In this document: positions 8,898 through 17,236 of the stretch, piece after piece
How the letters are laid out: every line of letters starts with the position of its first letter
How positions within the stretch are numbered: the first letter of the stretch is position 1
DNA from: PGYU01 sp964637845
GTDB lineage: Bacteria; Bacteroidota; Ignavibacteria; Kapaibacteriales; UBA2268
Direction: 5' to 3'
Assembly: GCA_964637845.1 (NCBI GenBank)
Contig: CAZWXI010000022.1
Location: 1-31,977, forward strand
DNA length: 31,977 nt
Program-made: the position numbers and the translations under genes
Notes under the pieces: model-generated
Told to the model about the DNA's origin: nothing
The model's database searches: none
The model's input: only the letters and a program-made list of their open reading frames with translations

Positions 8898-9615
8898 TCT
8901 TCAGAAAATCATCTTCTCTATTCGCCAAAGGATTTTTATAAATGTTTAAAATACTTTCGTAATCTCTGATTTTATATCTTTCTTTCACTCTTATAAAAGG
9001 TTCTGTGTTTATTTCTTTTTCAATTTTAGAAAGGTGTTCAGATTTGCAAAGCAGATAAAAATTCAAATTGAACTCTATTAACTGCAAGGTTCTTTTTAAT
9101 GCCGGTTCTAGTGTTCCAATACTATCTATAACCTCAATGGCTCTTTTAGGGTACTGATACCCTTTATCATTAAACCATAGAACATCAATTCTTTTAGTAG
9201 TATCAATAATTCCAGGATAGGTAAAATGTGGAATGTTTTTTAATGTAGAAATATTAGCCAAAGGTAATTTATTATATTGTACAGTTGGGTCTGCTGTGAA
9301 TGTTTTTAAATTTAGAAAATTCCCAATTTCAATACAAATACCCTCCATATACGAGTGCATTCTAATAGTATCTTCTTTTATTTCTTCTACTTTTTCTTCC
9401 CTAAAATCAAGCAATGCAATCATTCCTAAACCTACTCGTTTAAAGTTACGTTTGTTTTTTTCCTCTCTATATAAAACTCCCCTAATTCCCGCCTGCCATT
9501 CATTAGACGCTTTTGCGCGTGGATAATATTTTTCTATTTGGTTATAAAGCATTTCCCAAGTAGCAATACCATTATTATCCTCTAAAACTCTTTTTATTGC
9601 TTCTACTTTTGTCAT
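8881..9615 (-). CDS. Probable type II restriction endonuclease with winged-helix N-terminus
   Basis: This 244-aa protein is the last gene of a three-gene operon headed by an adenine methyltransferase. Residues 1-70 (AIKRVLEDNNGIATWEMLYNQI, then GVLYREE and a VGLGMIAL beta wing) resemble a HARE-type winged helix. Residues about 140-230 contain RIDVLWFND, then RAIEVIDSIGTLEPALKRTLQL and NFYLLCKSE, the layout of PD-(D/E)xK nucleases with Asp, then Glu in AIEV, then a helix and a YLL strand. The usual third active-site residue is not clear. The assignment depends on this layout and on operon context. The reading frame may be cut short: about 63 plausible residues follow in the next frame (8691-8880). 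It overlaps the upstream small ORF by 41 bases. Confidence 0.68.
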   Translation of the reverse strand: MTKVEAIKRVLEDNNGIATWEMLYNQIEKYYPRAKASNEWQAGIRGVLYREEKNKRNFKRVGLGMIALLDFREEKVEEIKEDTIRMHSYMEGICIEIGNFLNLKTFTADPTVQYNKLPLANISTLKNIPHFTYPGIIDTTKRIDVLWFNDKGYQYPKRAIEVIDSIGTLEPALKRTLQLIEFNLNFYLLCKSEHLSKIEKEINTEPFIRVKERYKIRDYESILNIYKNPLANREDDFLKIHNHF

Positions 9616-9802
9616 ATTTTTTAAACTTCTTCTGCATTTGTTTAATAATCATTTTATAATTACTTTCATCTATTTCCTCAATAGCATCTCTATCAATGCT
9701 AATCGCACTTGCAATATTGGAGAAGAATAAACCTTCCTCTCTAATTTCATCAGTGAATGTATCAGATCTTTTGATTTTAATTTTTAAATAAATTATATCC
9801 AT
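9575..9802 (-). CDS. Small ORF of the restriction-modification operon, unknown function
   Basis: This 75-aa acidic-then-basic protein lies 13 bases after the methyltransferase stop and overlaps the nuclease gene by 41 bases, a spacing typical of a translationally coupled operon. It begins MDIIYLKIKIKRSD, contains an acidic helix (RDAIEEIDESNY) and ends in a Lys/Arg/Ser-rich tail. No helix-turn-helix of a controller protein is visible. It could be a small accessory subunit; no family is recognised. Confidence 0.5.
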   Translation of the reverse strand: MDIIYLKIKIKRSDTFTDEIREEGLFFSNIASAISIDRDAIEEIDESNYKMIIKQMQKKFKKYDKSRSNKKSFRG

Positions 9803-9815
9803 AGTTTTTTAGTTT

Positions 9816-10841
9816 TTATGTTGCTATTTTTAATTCTAATGTCCACCCATTATGATTTTCTTTTTTCAAAATCGTAGCGCTGATTTTATGAATAGAGCCG
9901 GCTGTTCCGTTAAACAAAAGCGAAGCATCTGCTTGTACTTGTGCAAAATATTTTCCGTCTCTTGAAAATAAATTTTCTCCAATTTTTACATAGCCCTTTT
10001 CAATAAGGCAACCAAAAGGAACTTTTGGCTTTCTTTTCTCAACTCTGTATTCTAAAAGTTGCTTTTCAAGAGCTTTTATTTTTTCTACTCTCTCTGTTGC
10101 AATTTTTACATAAAATTCTTCACGGTCAAAAGCAATGAATCTTCTACCAAGCCTTTTTGCTACTGCTGCGGTAGTTCCACTGCCAGAAAATGGGTCTAAT
10201 ACAATGTCATCGGGATTTGATGTTGAAAGAATAATTCTGTAAAGAAGTTCTGCGGGCTTTTGTGTTGAATGTGCTTTTTGTCCGTTCACTTTTATTCTTT
10301 CGTCTCCTTGACAAATTGGAATTAACCAGTCACTACGCATTTGTAAATCGTCATTCATCACTTTCATTGAGTGATAATGAAAGGTGTAATTGGATGATTT
10401 TGATTTTGTCGCCCAAATGAGTGTCTCGTGTGCGTTGTTAAATCTTGTTCCTTTGAAGTTCGGCATTGGGTTGGTCTTTACCCAAATAATGTCGTTGAGC
10501 ATCCAAAAACCAGTGTTTTGCAGAATAGCACCAACCCTGAAAATATTGTGATAAGTTCCGATAACCCATATACTGCCAGAGTTTTTTAGAACTCTATGGC
10601 ACTCTTTTAGCCAAAGTGTTGTGAATTTGTCATACTCTTCTTTTGATTCAAATTTATCCCAGGCATCATTTACAGCATCAACTTTTGTTTGGTTTGGTCG
10701 GTAGAGTTCTCCGTTGAGTTGTAGATTGTATGGTGGGTCTGCAAAAATCAAGTCAACTGAATTGTCTGGGAGTTTTTTCAGCAGTTCAACGCAGTCACCT
10801 TGGTGAATTTTATTTAAGTCCAACGTCCCGAGTTTCGTCAT
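9816..10841 (-). CDS. DNA adenine-N6 methyltransferase, beta class (CcrM/HinfI-like) with C-terminal RAMA-type domain
   Basis: It transfers a methyl group from S-adenosylmethionine to adenine N6 in a specific site; CcrM/HinfI relatives recognise GANTC, but the specificity here is not proven. From the chosen ATG (341 aa): target motif DLNKIHQGDC, catalytic motif IV ADPPYNL (D35-P-P-Y38), and in the C-terminal half the SAM motif DPFSGSGTT followed by GRRFIAFD. This IV-before-I order defines the beta class. Residues about 265-341 fit the C-terminal RAMA/DNA-binding domain of CcrM-like enzymes. The frame can be extended to a TTG at 10937, but the extra 32 residues look non-homologous. A promoter is visible at 10955-10987. 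The adjacent nuclease makes it part of a restriction-modification unit rather than an orphan regulator. Confidence 0.88.
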   Translation of the reverse strand: MTKLGTLDLNKIHQGDCVELLKKLPDNSVDLIFADPPYNLQLNGELYRPNQTKVDAVNDAWDKFESKEEYDKFTTLWLKECHRVLKNSGSIWVIGTYHNIFRVGAILQNTGFWMLNDIIWVKTNPMPNFKGTRFNNAHETLIWATKSKSSNYTFHYHSMKVMNDDLQMRSDWLIPICQGDERIKVNGQKAHSTQKPAELLYRIILSTSNPDDIVLDPFSGSGTTAAVAKRLGRRFIAFDREEFYVKIATERVEKIKALEKQLLEYRVEKRKPKVPFGCLIEKGYVKIGENLFSRDGKYFAQVQADASLLFNGTAGSIHKISATILKKENHNGWTLELKIAT

Positions 10842-10954
10842 ATCTTTTTTGCAAATTTTAAAATATTTTCCTTCACTATCCGCTTCCCCACCACTTAACG
10901 AGCAGAGCAAGCATTGCTGAACATATTTTTTACACAATGAACTCTACAGCATCC

Positions 10955-10987
10955 CAAATATAATAAAATTTCCACTATACTTGCAAA
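10955..10987 (-). promoter_or_regulatory. Bacteroidota-type promoter of the methyltransferase operon
   Basis: On the minus strand TTTG (10987-10984), 21 bases, then TATATTTG (10962-10955), a textbook -33/-7 pair. Transcription would start near 10948, leaving a leader of about 107 bases to the ATG at 10841, or about 11 bases to the alternative TTG at 10937. Confidence 0.6.
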
Positions 10988-11239
10988 TTACTCCGCGTAA
11001 ATGCCTGTGGCAGCTCGGATATTTTTAATTTAAAGGAAATAGTCGCCTTTTTAGATGCGAACTCCGATACAAACGCACGATTACTAGCCAACTCATACAA
11101 AATCAAAAGCAACATTGCCTGAGGCAGTAGTAACGAAGGGTGCGACGAAGGATTCTCACTCGAGACAATTACAGTATTTAAATTTTCTTCCGATTGGATA
11201 ATTTGGAAGAATATTGTCTATTTATCAAAAATCGGACTG
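10988..11239. other. Intergenic region with fragments of interspersed repeats
   Basis: No gene is seen. The palindrome TGCCT-G-AGGCA lies at 11116-11126. The segment 11134-11164, read on the minus strand, contains GAGAATCCTTCGTCGCACCC, similar in style to the GCGAAG-type interspersed repeat at 31721-31750. It lies beyond the end of the phosphatase gene at 11240, but no clear intrinsic terminator is visible. Confidence 0.35.
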
Positions 11240-12238
11240 TTATTTTCTTCTATGCTGGTAAATTATTTTGCCGGTTTTGTCAATAAGTGTTGTAATTAAT
11301 TCTGAATCGTTTATGCTGCACAATGCAAATCCGGTGGCTGAACTTGAGAAAACAGTTCCTTCTGACAACACAACTTCGCGAGACAACGATGCCGAACTAT
11401 TTACGAAATAATCTATCGAGGATCCTTCGGTGTTAATGTGTTGAAAGTTATGGATATGTCCGCTATAGTATGTATCAACATTGTGTCTGTCGAGAATGGG
11501 CAATAAACGTTTCTGAAGGTCGGTTCTTTCAGACTCATCTTTCGAGGTTCCTGCAAAAATAGGGTGGTGTCCCATTACAATTTTCCATTTTGCGGTTGAA
11601 TTTTTCAAGGTATTGTCAATCCAGTTCAATTGATTGTCAAGCGACTGCTTGCGGGCATCAGGGTGTTCATCGCTTACTCGATATTTATCAATCAAAGGTG
11701 GTGTATCAATAAAAAGTAACAATGCCTCTGTAGTGTCAGTTACGAGATAAGTTTTTGAATAGTATCGTTCGGACATATGCCAGCGGCGGCTTAGCTCTGA
11801 ATATGCTAAAACAGCATCGGTATTCCCCTCGTATTCATGATTTCCAAGGACCGCGAACCACGGTATCATCAGTTCCGGATGCTTATAAATCAATTCGTAG
11901 TTGGTTAACCATAGAGGGTCATTGACCGATTGAATTCCCATCCAATGGTGCAGATCGCCCAATGCAGCTACAAATTCTGCCCCCGTAACGCCAGCTACTT
12001 CCCCCATCACTTCTGCAATTGCTGGTTGGTCGTAATATCCGTTTCGTCCATGATCGCTTGAAATCAAAAATGTAAAATAATCGTCTAAATTTTGTAATTG
12101 TTCGTCTAATAGCAATGTATCTTGAGCTACGGGAGTAGGAGCAAGATTTTTTGTGTTAAACCTTTCTTTTGCATTGTCTTTGCATCCACTCCAAAGCAAT
12201 GCAAGGAGTATGATAGCTATTTGAAAATATCGAGTCAT
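11240..12238 (-). CDS. Calcineurin-like metallophosphatase lipoprotein (purple acid phosphatase-like)
   Basis: This 332-aa lipoprotein has the signal ending LLWSGC (Cys about 19). The metal-binding motifs of the metallophosphoesterase fold occur in order: SSDHGRNG (in place of the usual D-x-H), GDLHHW, GNHEY, MGHHPIF and SGHIHN. The layout is closest to tartrate-resistant/purple acid phosphatases. It should hydrolyse phosphate monoesters at the cell surface or in the periplasm. It is the last gene of a minus-strand operon, 12 bases after the beta-propeller phytase gene, where it could remove phosphates from the lower inositol phosphates that phytase leaves (inference). Confidence 0.85.
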   Translation of the reverse strand: MTRYFQIAIILLALLWSGCKDNAKERFNTKNLAPTPVAQDTLLLDEQLQNLDDYFTFLISSDHGRNGYYDQPAIAEVMGEVAGVTGAEFVAALGDLHHWMGIQSVNDPLWLTNYELIYKHPELMIPWFAVLGNHEYEGNTDAVLAYSELSRRWHMSERYYSKTYLVTDTTEALLLFIDTPPLIDKYRVSDEHPDARKQSLDNQLNWIDNTLKNSTAKWKIVMGHHPIFAGTSKDESERTDLQKRLLPILDRHNVDTYYSGHIHNFQHINTEGSSIDYFVNSSASLSREVVLSEGTVFSSSATGFALCSINDSELITTLIDKTGKIIYQHRRK

Positions 12239-12250
12239 GGTTTTTTGTTT

Positions 12251-13348
12251 TTAATCGCAAGCATATTTTAAATTAAGTGCTTTGGCAATATCTTCCCAAG
12301 ATATTGCAGTTACATTCCCATCATTATGAACTGGATAAAAAGCACCGTGCTTAAAGTTGCCAAATGAAGTTTGAGTTAAAGCAATACCATCAGTATTTCG
12401 AGTTTTTTCTCCGCTAAATCCTCCGATATATTCTAAGGATTTGCGGTCGAATATCTGAAAGGTGTTATTAATTTTACCTTGGTCAACAATTAGGTAATAT
12501 CCGGAACTGTCTGTGTCACACTTCCATACCACAATGCCTTCGGGTTCGTAAAAGAAGTAGTTATAAGGTATAGTTTGCCCTGAAAAATTACCTTCTAAAT
12601 CATAAATCTTGACGTTGCGGTGCAATTCGTGTTCATCTGCGATAAGTAATCGCTTATGTTCTCTATCAATAAGTATGGATTCTACTTTATTCAATACTCC
12701 ATTACCTGATATATCACCAAATGCTTTAATGTGTTTAGCAAATAAATTATTTTCTTCAATTGTAAATGTGAAATGATGCACTCGCCGCCCTAGACTGTCG
12801 GGTGGAAGATATTCTTCGTCGGAGCTTTCGTAATTATCGGTGACGTAAATGTTATACTTTCCATCAGCCTTATCAATTGCTAGCCCATAAGGAAAGCGTA
12901 AGAAAGGGTCTCCGAAAAAGCCAAGAGGATTAAAGTCTGGAAGGCTAAAAACCTGTACACGGTGATTATCTCTTTCGACAATTACTGCGATATCATCAAT
13001 TACAGCAATACCATTGGGACGGCTTAAATCGCCCAAACCGTTGCCAAATTTTCCGAATCTGGTAATTAACTCACCTGTAATAGCGTCATAAACAATTACT
13101 ACATTGCCCTCTTTTGCAGTAGCTAACAACCAGTTCTGTCCATCTTTGCCATGCCATATAGCTGGACTGTCAACATTGTCGTTTTCATTGCGTATAGTTG
13201 CGAAAATTTCTTTAATTACAACAACTTCGGGTACCACAGATATAGACTGCTTTTTTTCTTTTTGACTGTCCATTGCAGGCTTTTCGTCGCAAGCAACTAA
13301 TAGCAATAATTGAAGGCTTATAAAAAATATAATTTTATACATTATCAT
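12251..13348 (-). CDS. Beta-propeller phytase-like lipoprotein
   Basis: This 365-aa protein has a lipobox LLVAC (Cys about 20). The mature part is a beta-propeller: DNVDSPAIW resembles the D-x-D-D-P-A-I-W start of beta-propeller phytases, then GLGDLSRPNGIAV, RFPYGLAID, YVTDNYE, ESILIDREHKRLLIADE, YYLIVDQG, and a last blade NTDGIALTQTSFG ... HGAFYPVHNDG with the closing WEDIAKAL typical of the family. Such enzymes use calcium to release phosphate from phytate (myo-inositol hexakisphosphate). The first D-D pair is partly altered, so activity is likely but not certain. It sits between a TonB receptor gene (16 bases) and a phosphatase gene (12 bases). Confidence 0.82.
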   Translation of the reverse strand: MIMYKIIFFISLQLLLLVACDEKPAMDSQKEKKQSISVVPEVVVIKEIFATIRNENDNVDSPAIWHGKDGQNWLLATAKEGNVVIVYDAITGELITRFGKFGNGLGDLSRPNGIAVIDDIAVIVERDNHRVQVFSLPDFNPLGFFGDPFLRFPYGLAIDKADGKYNIYVTDNYESSDEEYLPPDSLGRRVHHFTFTIEENNLFAKHIKAFGDISGNGVLNKVESILIDREHKRLLIADEHELHRNVKIYDLEGNFSGQTIPYNYFFYEPEGIVVWKCDTDSSGYYLIVDQGKINNTFQIFDRKSLEYIGGFSGEKTRNTDGIALTQTSFGNFKHGAFYPVHNDGNVTAISWEDIAKALNLKYACD

Positions 13349-13364
13349 TTCCGATTAAAATTAA

Positions 13365-16136
13365 TTATAAATCAACTTTTACACCAAATTGGAAGCGAAC
13401 GTTATAATATTCAGACTGCATAATTCTTGAGCTAATACCCTGAAAGTAATTTAGAGGTTGGTTAAGCAGATTTATTGCTTCAGCAAAGACCCTTAATTTT
13501 GGTGTTATTGCATAATTGGCATTTATATCTAAGTGAATGGCTTTATCATAATATCTATCGTAAAAGGCCTCTTCGCCAAATTCATCAACAAAAGATGAGG
13601 CATAATTGACAGAAGCTCTGAACGAAAATGCTTCGCTGTCGTATGAAAGTGATGCGTTAAGAGTGTGCTCGGCTGTGCCCGGCAGGGATAAATCATCGTT
13701 TTCTCTACCTTCAATACGAAAGTCACTTACAGCACTTGTCGTAAAAGTGTAATTGAAATAAAGCCCAAAACCTTTCCAGAAACCGGGCAAAAAGTCGAGT
13801 TGTCGTTGGGCAGAAAATTCAAATCCAAAGAGTTCTGCATTCCCGCCATTGATGGGTTGACTGTAGGTGTCCCATGTTGTGCCCTCAAAGGAGTAGTCTT
13901 CACGAGTTTCTATAACTATAAAGTCGTTAACAGCCTTGTAGAAAACACCTGCAGAAACAATGCCGATGGTTTGTAGGTATTTTTCGATCATAAAGTCAAA
14001 ATTCATTGAACTGGTAGGTATCAACTCGGGATTCCCAATGGCTATTTCATTATCTTCGCGGTTGATTTCTCTGTATGGTACTAATGAAAAATAATTAGGT
14101 CTTGCCAGACTATTAGTCCATGCCGCTCTTAGGATAGTAGTTTTATCGAAGTTGTATTTAAAATGTAATCCGGGTAGTATGTTCGTATAAGAATCAGATA
14201 CTTTGTCGGTCAGAGTATTTTCGTCTTTATCAGCATCATATTGATTACCTTGGTATTCTTGTGAAGTATGCTCCAAACGCACTCCTGCGATTATGAAAAG
14301 TCTATCGCCGATATTTTGATTAAGCATAGCATAGGCGGCAATTATATTTTCTGTAGCGTTAAAATTTCCGGATTCTTCTTCGGCAATTCGTTCTTCCTCA
14401 AAAAGTGCCGGATTGGTGAGTGCAAGACTACCAAGATATTTTTCAGAAACCTGCTTTCCTGTTTCGTAGTCCTCTGCCAAAAAATTATCCTTAGTAAAAT
14501 CTTCCAAATTATTGAGTGAATTAGTATTGAATGCGTCTTTATCTATCGGACTATATTCGAAAAGTTTGTTGTCTCGCATTTTTTCTTTAGCTCTGTAGCG
14601 CATCCCCATTTTAATACTGTTTTTATAATCATTATCGAGCAAGGGAATAATGAAATTTAGTTTGAAATTTTTGTCAATATCTTCGGTGAATTGGAACTCT
14701 TCTGTAATTTCGCCAAGAGAGTAGTCGTTGCTGAAATCTGCTGATGAAGCTGGCGATACACTTGTAATTTTAGGGGCCCTTTTATCTGAAAAATCTGTAG
14801 TAAAAATTAGCTCCTCTACTTCATAAGCTATATATCTTTCATTAGGCCTTTCTTCGGATGCTTTGCTGTAGGAGGCGGTCCAGTCGGCACTAATGTTACC
14901 GAACTGATGGTTGCCACCCAAAGCGAAACTCATCATTCGTTGGTCTTCTAATCTTGCATTTTTAGTATCTGGGTTGCCTCCTTTGGTTTCCTTTTCCATT
15001 ACTCCCGCCCATGTATCACTTTCTCCGTCGTACTCAATGTCTTTATAAACTGTACGATAGCGGTTTTCCCAATCGTTTCTGTGATTATATATACCATTTA
15101 AAAATATACTATGATTTGCACTAATATTATAATCGAGACTTAGCGAATAACTTTGTCTTATACGTTGTAAGTAATATTGACGAATCTGAATTTCATTGGC
15201 AAAGGCAGAAGCATCTTTATTTGTATCGTTTATATAATCCCATTCAACTTCGAAGTTATCACTGCCTAATTGATGATTATGATAGGAAACACTTGCAATT
15301 ACACCCAATTTATTGTCGAAGAAACGGTCCCCTAATATAAAGGCAAAATTGTATATTGGTTGCTCGGCAATTAAATTATATCCCGAACCAAGAGTTAAAC
15401 TGATTCGTTGATCATACGGAGCAGAGCGCGTAACAAGATTGACCGCGCCTCCAATTGCATCAGCATCCATATCGGGAGTAAGCGATTTGTTTACTTCTAT
15501 TGCTTGTATCATATCCGCTGGAACAAGGTCTAACTGGATGGTCCGAATTTCGGCTTCCGCGGAAGGGATGCGTTCACCATTTATCATCACTGAGTTATAC
15601 TGAGGAGAAGTGCCCCGAATATTTCCAAATCGTGCTTCTCCTTGGTCGTATTGGACGTTGATGCCGGGGATCCTTTTCAAAGCATCGCCAATATTGGCAT
15701 CAGGAAAACGACCCACTTGGTCAGATGATATGATATTTGTAATATTGCCTTTGTTCATCTGAGTGTTCAAGGCTTTCGATTGACCTTGTAATTGACCTAT
15801 CACCACAATTTCGGAAAATTCTTTGAACCCGGGCTCTAAACTGTATTCGATTACAGTAGTTTTTCCAGATTCAACTTCAACTTCTTTTATATCCGTGATA
15901 TAGCCGATATATGATACTTTTAGCTCATGTTTACCTGCGGGGATACCTGTAAGAGTAAAATATCCTAATTTGTCAGTAAAGGTGCCTTTGCCTAAAGATT
16001 CTATACTGACGGTAGCTCCCGGCATTGTAAGATTATCTTTATCCAAAACTCTCCCTTTAATTATTCCTGTTCCCTGAGCATTAGCAGTAACAACGACTAA
16101 TACTAAAAAAGTGATAGTAAAAAAATATCTTTCCAT
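13365..16136 (-). CDS. TonB-dependent receptor of the phytate/phosphate-ester operon
   Basis: An outer-membrane receptor of 923 aa from the chosen ATG (MERYFFTITFL...). The frame extends 11 codons upstream, but the ATG at 16136 is followed directly by a good signal peptide and preceded by GGGAG. Domains: signal (1-21), CarboxypepD-regulatory-like domain (about 24-105), plug (about 125-240) with GRFPDANIGDALKRIPGI and NIRGTSPQYNSVMINGERI, then a large barrel ending in VDL. The plug style is that of the TonB receptor family common in Caulobacter and Xanthomonas. Linkage of TonB receptors to beta-propeller phytase genes is known in other bacteria. Import of phytate or its products is therefore the likely role, by context rather than by receptor sequence. 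Confidence 0.87.
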   Translation of the reverse strand: MERYFFTITFLVLVVVTANAQGTGIIKGRVLDKDNLTMPGATVSIESLGKGTFTDKLGYFTLTGIPAGKHELKVSYIGYITDIKEVEVESGKTTVIEYSLEPGFKEFSEIVVIGQLQGQSKALNTQMNKGNITNIISSDQVGRFPDANIGDALKRIPGINVQYDQGEARFGNIRGTSPQYNSVMINGERIPSAEAEIRTIQLDLVPADMIQAIEVNKSLTPDMDADAIGGAVNLVTRSAPYDQRISLTLGSGYNLIAEQPIYNFAFILGDRFFDNKLGVIASVSYHNHQLGSDNFEVEWDYINDTNKDASAFANEIQIRQYYLQRIRQSYSLSLDYNISANHSIFLNGIYNHRNDWENRYRTVYKDIEYDGESDTWAGVMEKETKGGNPDTKNARLEDQRMMSFALGGNHQFGNISADWTASYSKASEERPNERYIAYEVEELIFTTDFSDKRAPKITSVSPASSADFSNDYSLGEITEEFQFTEDIDKNFKLNFIIPLLDNDYKNSIKMGMRYRAKEKMRDNKLFEYSPIDKDAFNTNSLNNLEDFTKDNFLAEDYETGKQVSEKYLGSLALTNPALFEEERIAEEESGNFNATENIIAAYAMLNQNIGDRLFIIAGVRLEHTSQEYQGNQYDADKDENTLTDKVSDSYTNILPGLHFKYNFDKTTILRAAWTNSLARPNYFSLVPYREINREDNEIAIGNPELIPTSSMNFDFMIEKYLQTIGIVSAGVFYKAVNDFIVIETREDYSFEGTTWDTYSQPINGGNAELFGFEFSAQRQLDFLPGFWKGFGLYFNYTFTTSAVSDFRIEGRENDDLSLPGTAEHTLNASLSYDSEAFSFRASVNYASSFVDEFGEEAFYDRYYDKAIHLDINANYAITPKLRVFAEAINLLNQPLNYFQGISSRIMQSEYYNVRFQFGVKVDL

Positions 16137-16521
16137 GGTGCGAAGCTCCCAAAGTTTATTAAACATCACAATACATTACGCTAAGCATAATTAATGTTTG
16201 CAAAGTGCAATGGTAATGTTTAATGTTAATTAAGATAATTTTAATGTTCAGTTAAGTTAATTGGATTTACCCAATTCAAGATAATGACATAGAATTTCAA
16301 TTATAACTACATGGCCATCAATACGGAACGCCACTAATGGCAGACATTGAATTTTTTCATCTCAATCAATAAATACACATAGCATCGCCCGATTTTTTTT
16401 CTATGCCACAGGATTAAACATTTGATTATTCCTTAAAAATATTTTGAAACAAGTCAAAATAGTGTCTGTTCTTTCAAAAAATATTGTTATTTTTATTGAG
16501 TAAAAATTTAGGGAAGAAAAT
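16137..16521. promoter_or_regulatory. Divergent intergenic region with repeated TTAATGTT heptamers and an inverted repeat
   Basis: Upstream of the phytase operon, TTAATGTT occurs at 16191-16198, 16220-16227 and 16241-16248, with GTAATGTT at 16213-16220. Two copies are 7 bases apart and two are 21 bases apart (two helical turns), suggesting a PhoB-type direct-repeat operator (inference). AATTGG (16259-16264) and CCAATT (16271-16276) form an inverted repeat. The right part holds AGGGAAG before the ATG at 16522. No clear TAnnTTTG element was found. Confidence 0.35.
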
Positions 16522-16941
16522 ATGGAAACAATAAATAGCACCGAATTGAGAGATGAAAGCGTTTATCCCGATGAAAAAGTACTTAAGAATATTTTAAATA
16601 TATCGTATGAATCCTATACCATGTTACTAGACCTATTTAGCGAAAGTGAATTGTCGCATGAATGGAAATATTACAGAGATGGAAAAGCATGGCTATGTAA
16701 AGCACAAATGAAAAAACGAACAATAGTCTGGATGTCGGTATGGAATGGCTTTATTCAAGCAACCATATATTTTCCTGAAAAATATCTTGAAAAAGTGTAT
16801 AATTTAGATATTAGTGAAGTAGCCAAAATAAAGATAAAATCAACAAAAAATGTAGGGAAATCAAAACCATGCATATTTGAGATAAGAGACAAAAATATAC
16901 TTAATGACTTTTCAAAAGTAATGAAATTGAAAATTGAATGA
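16522..16941 (+). CDS. DUF3788 family protein
   Basis: A 139-aa cytoplasmic protein with the DUF3788 layout: YPDEKVLKNIL and a helix, then EWKYYRDGKAWLCKAQMKKRTIVWMSVWNGF near residues 46-80 (basic/aromatic core), an ATIYFPEK strand, and a C-terminal EIRDKNILNDFSKVMKLKIE helix. The family's biochemical role is unknown. The start is supported by AGGGAAG upstream. The gene stands alone and is followed 80 bases later by an attC-like structured site, so it could be an integron-type gene cassette, although no matching site was found on its 5' side. Confidence 0.82.
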   Translation: METINSTELRDESVYPDEKVLKNILNISYESYTMLLDLFSESELSHEWKYYRDGKAWLCKAQMKKRTIVWMSVWNGFIQATIYFPEKYLEKVYNLDISEVAKIKIKSTKNVGKSKPCIFEIRDKNILNDFSKVMKLKIE

Positions 16942-17010
16942 AAATAAACTCTTCTGTGAGATGCTCGAAAACTTTAAGAAGCAAGTGAAAGGAACTATAT
17001 AAAATTAGCT

Positions 17011-17100
17011 ACTATACATAACAGCGAGCCTCCCGGCTCCGCCTTGCCCAAATTGGTTCATATGGTCGCCAAGTTTGGGGGTTCGCGGCGTTAGTTGCAA
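17011..17100 (+). other. attC-like (integron cassette) recombination site candidate
   Basis: The segment opens with ATAACAGCGAGCC and closes with GGTTCGCGGCGTTAGTT, so TAAC (17019-17022) pairs with GTTA (17090-17093) and CGAGCCTCCC pairs imperfectly with GGGGGTTCG. An inner stem CCCAAATTGG / CCAAGTTTGGG contains one extra G. An imperfect palindrome of about 75 bases with conserved terminal AAC/GTT and extrahelical bases is the signature of attC sites. The outer GTTAGTT departs from the GTTRRRY consensus at one position. Confidence 0.45.
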
Positions 17101-17145
17101 GCATATCGAACGAAACAATAAAATTAATGAAGTAATGCTGTATTA

Positions 17146-17160
17146 CCTGCCGCGGGCAGG
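17146..17160. repeat. Short GC-rich palindrome
   Basis: CCTGCC (17146-17151), GCG, GGCAGG (17155-17160) is a perfect hairpin standing out from AT-rich surroundings. It is probably a solitary REP-like element, or a terminator at the 3' side of the oxidoreductase gene. Confidence 0.45.
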
Positions 17161-17236
17161 CGTAAAGACGCATCAAAAAGAAGGCGTTTACAGAATTTAT
17201 ATGCGCGCGAATTCATAAAATGATCTAGCTGTTTTT

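Noticed and set aside
10842..10937. N-terminal extension of the adenine methyltransferase from a TTG
   Set aside because: The 32 extra residues look unlike family N-termini, and the ATG at 10841 begins just before the conserved DLNKIHQGDC. The short leader it would give keeps it possible but less likely.
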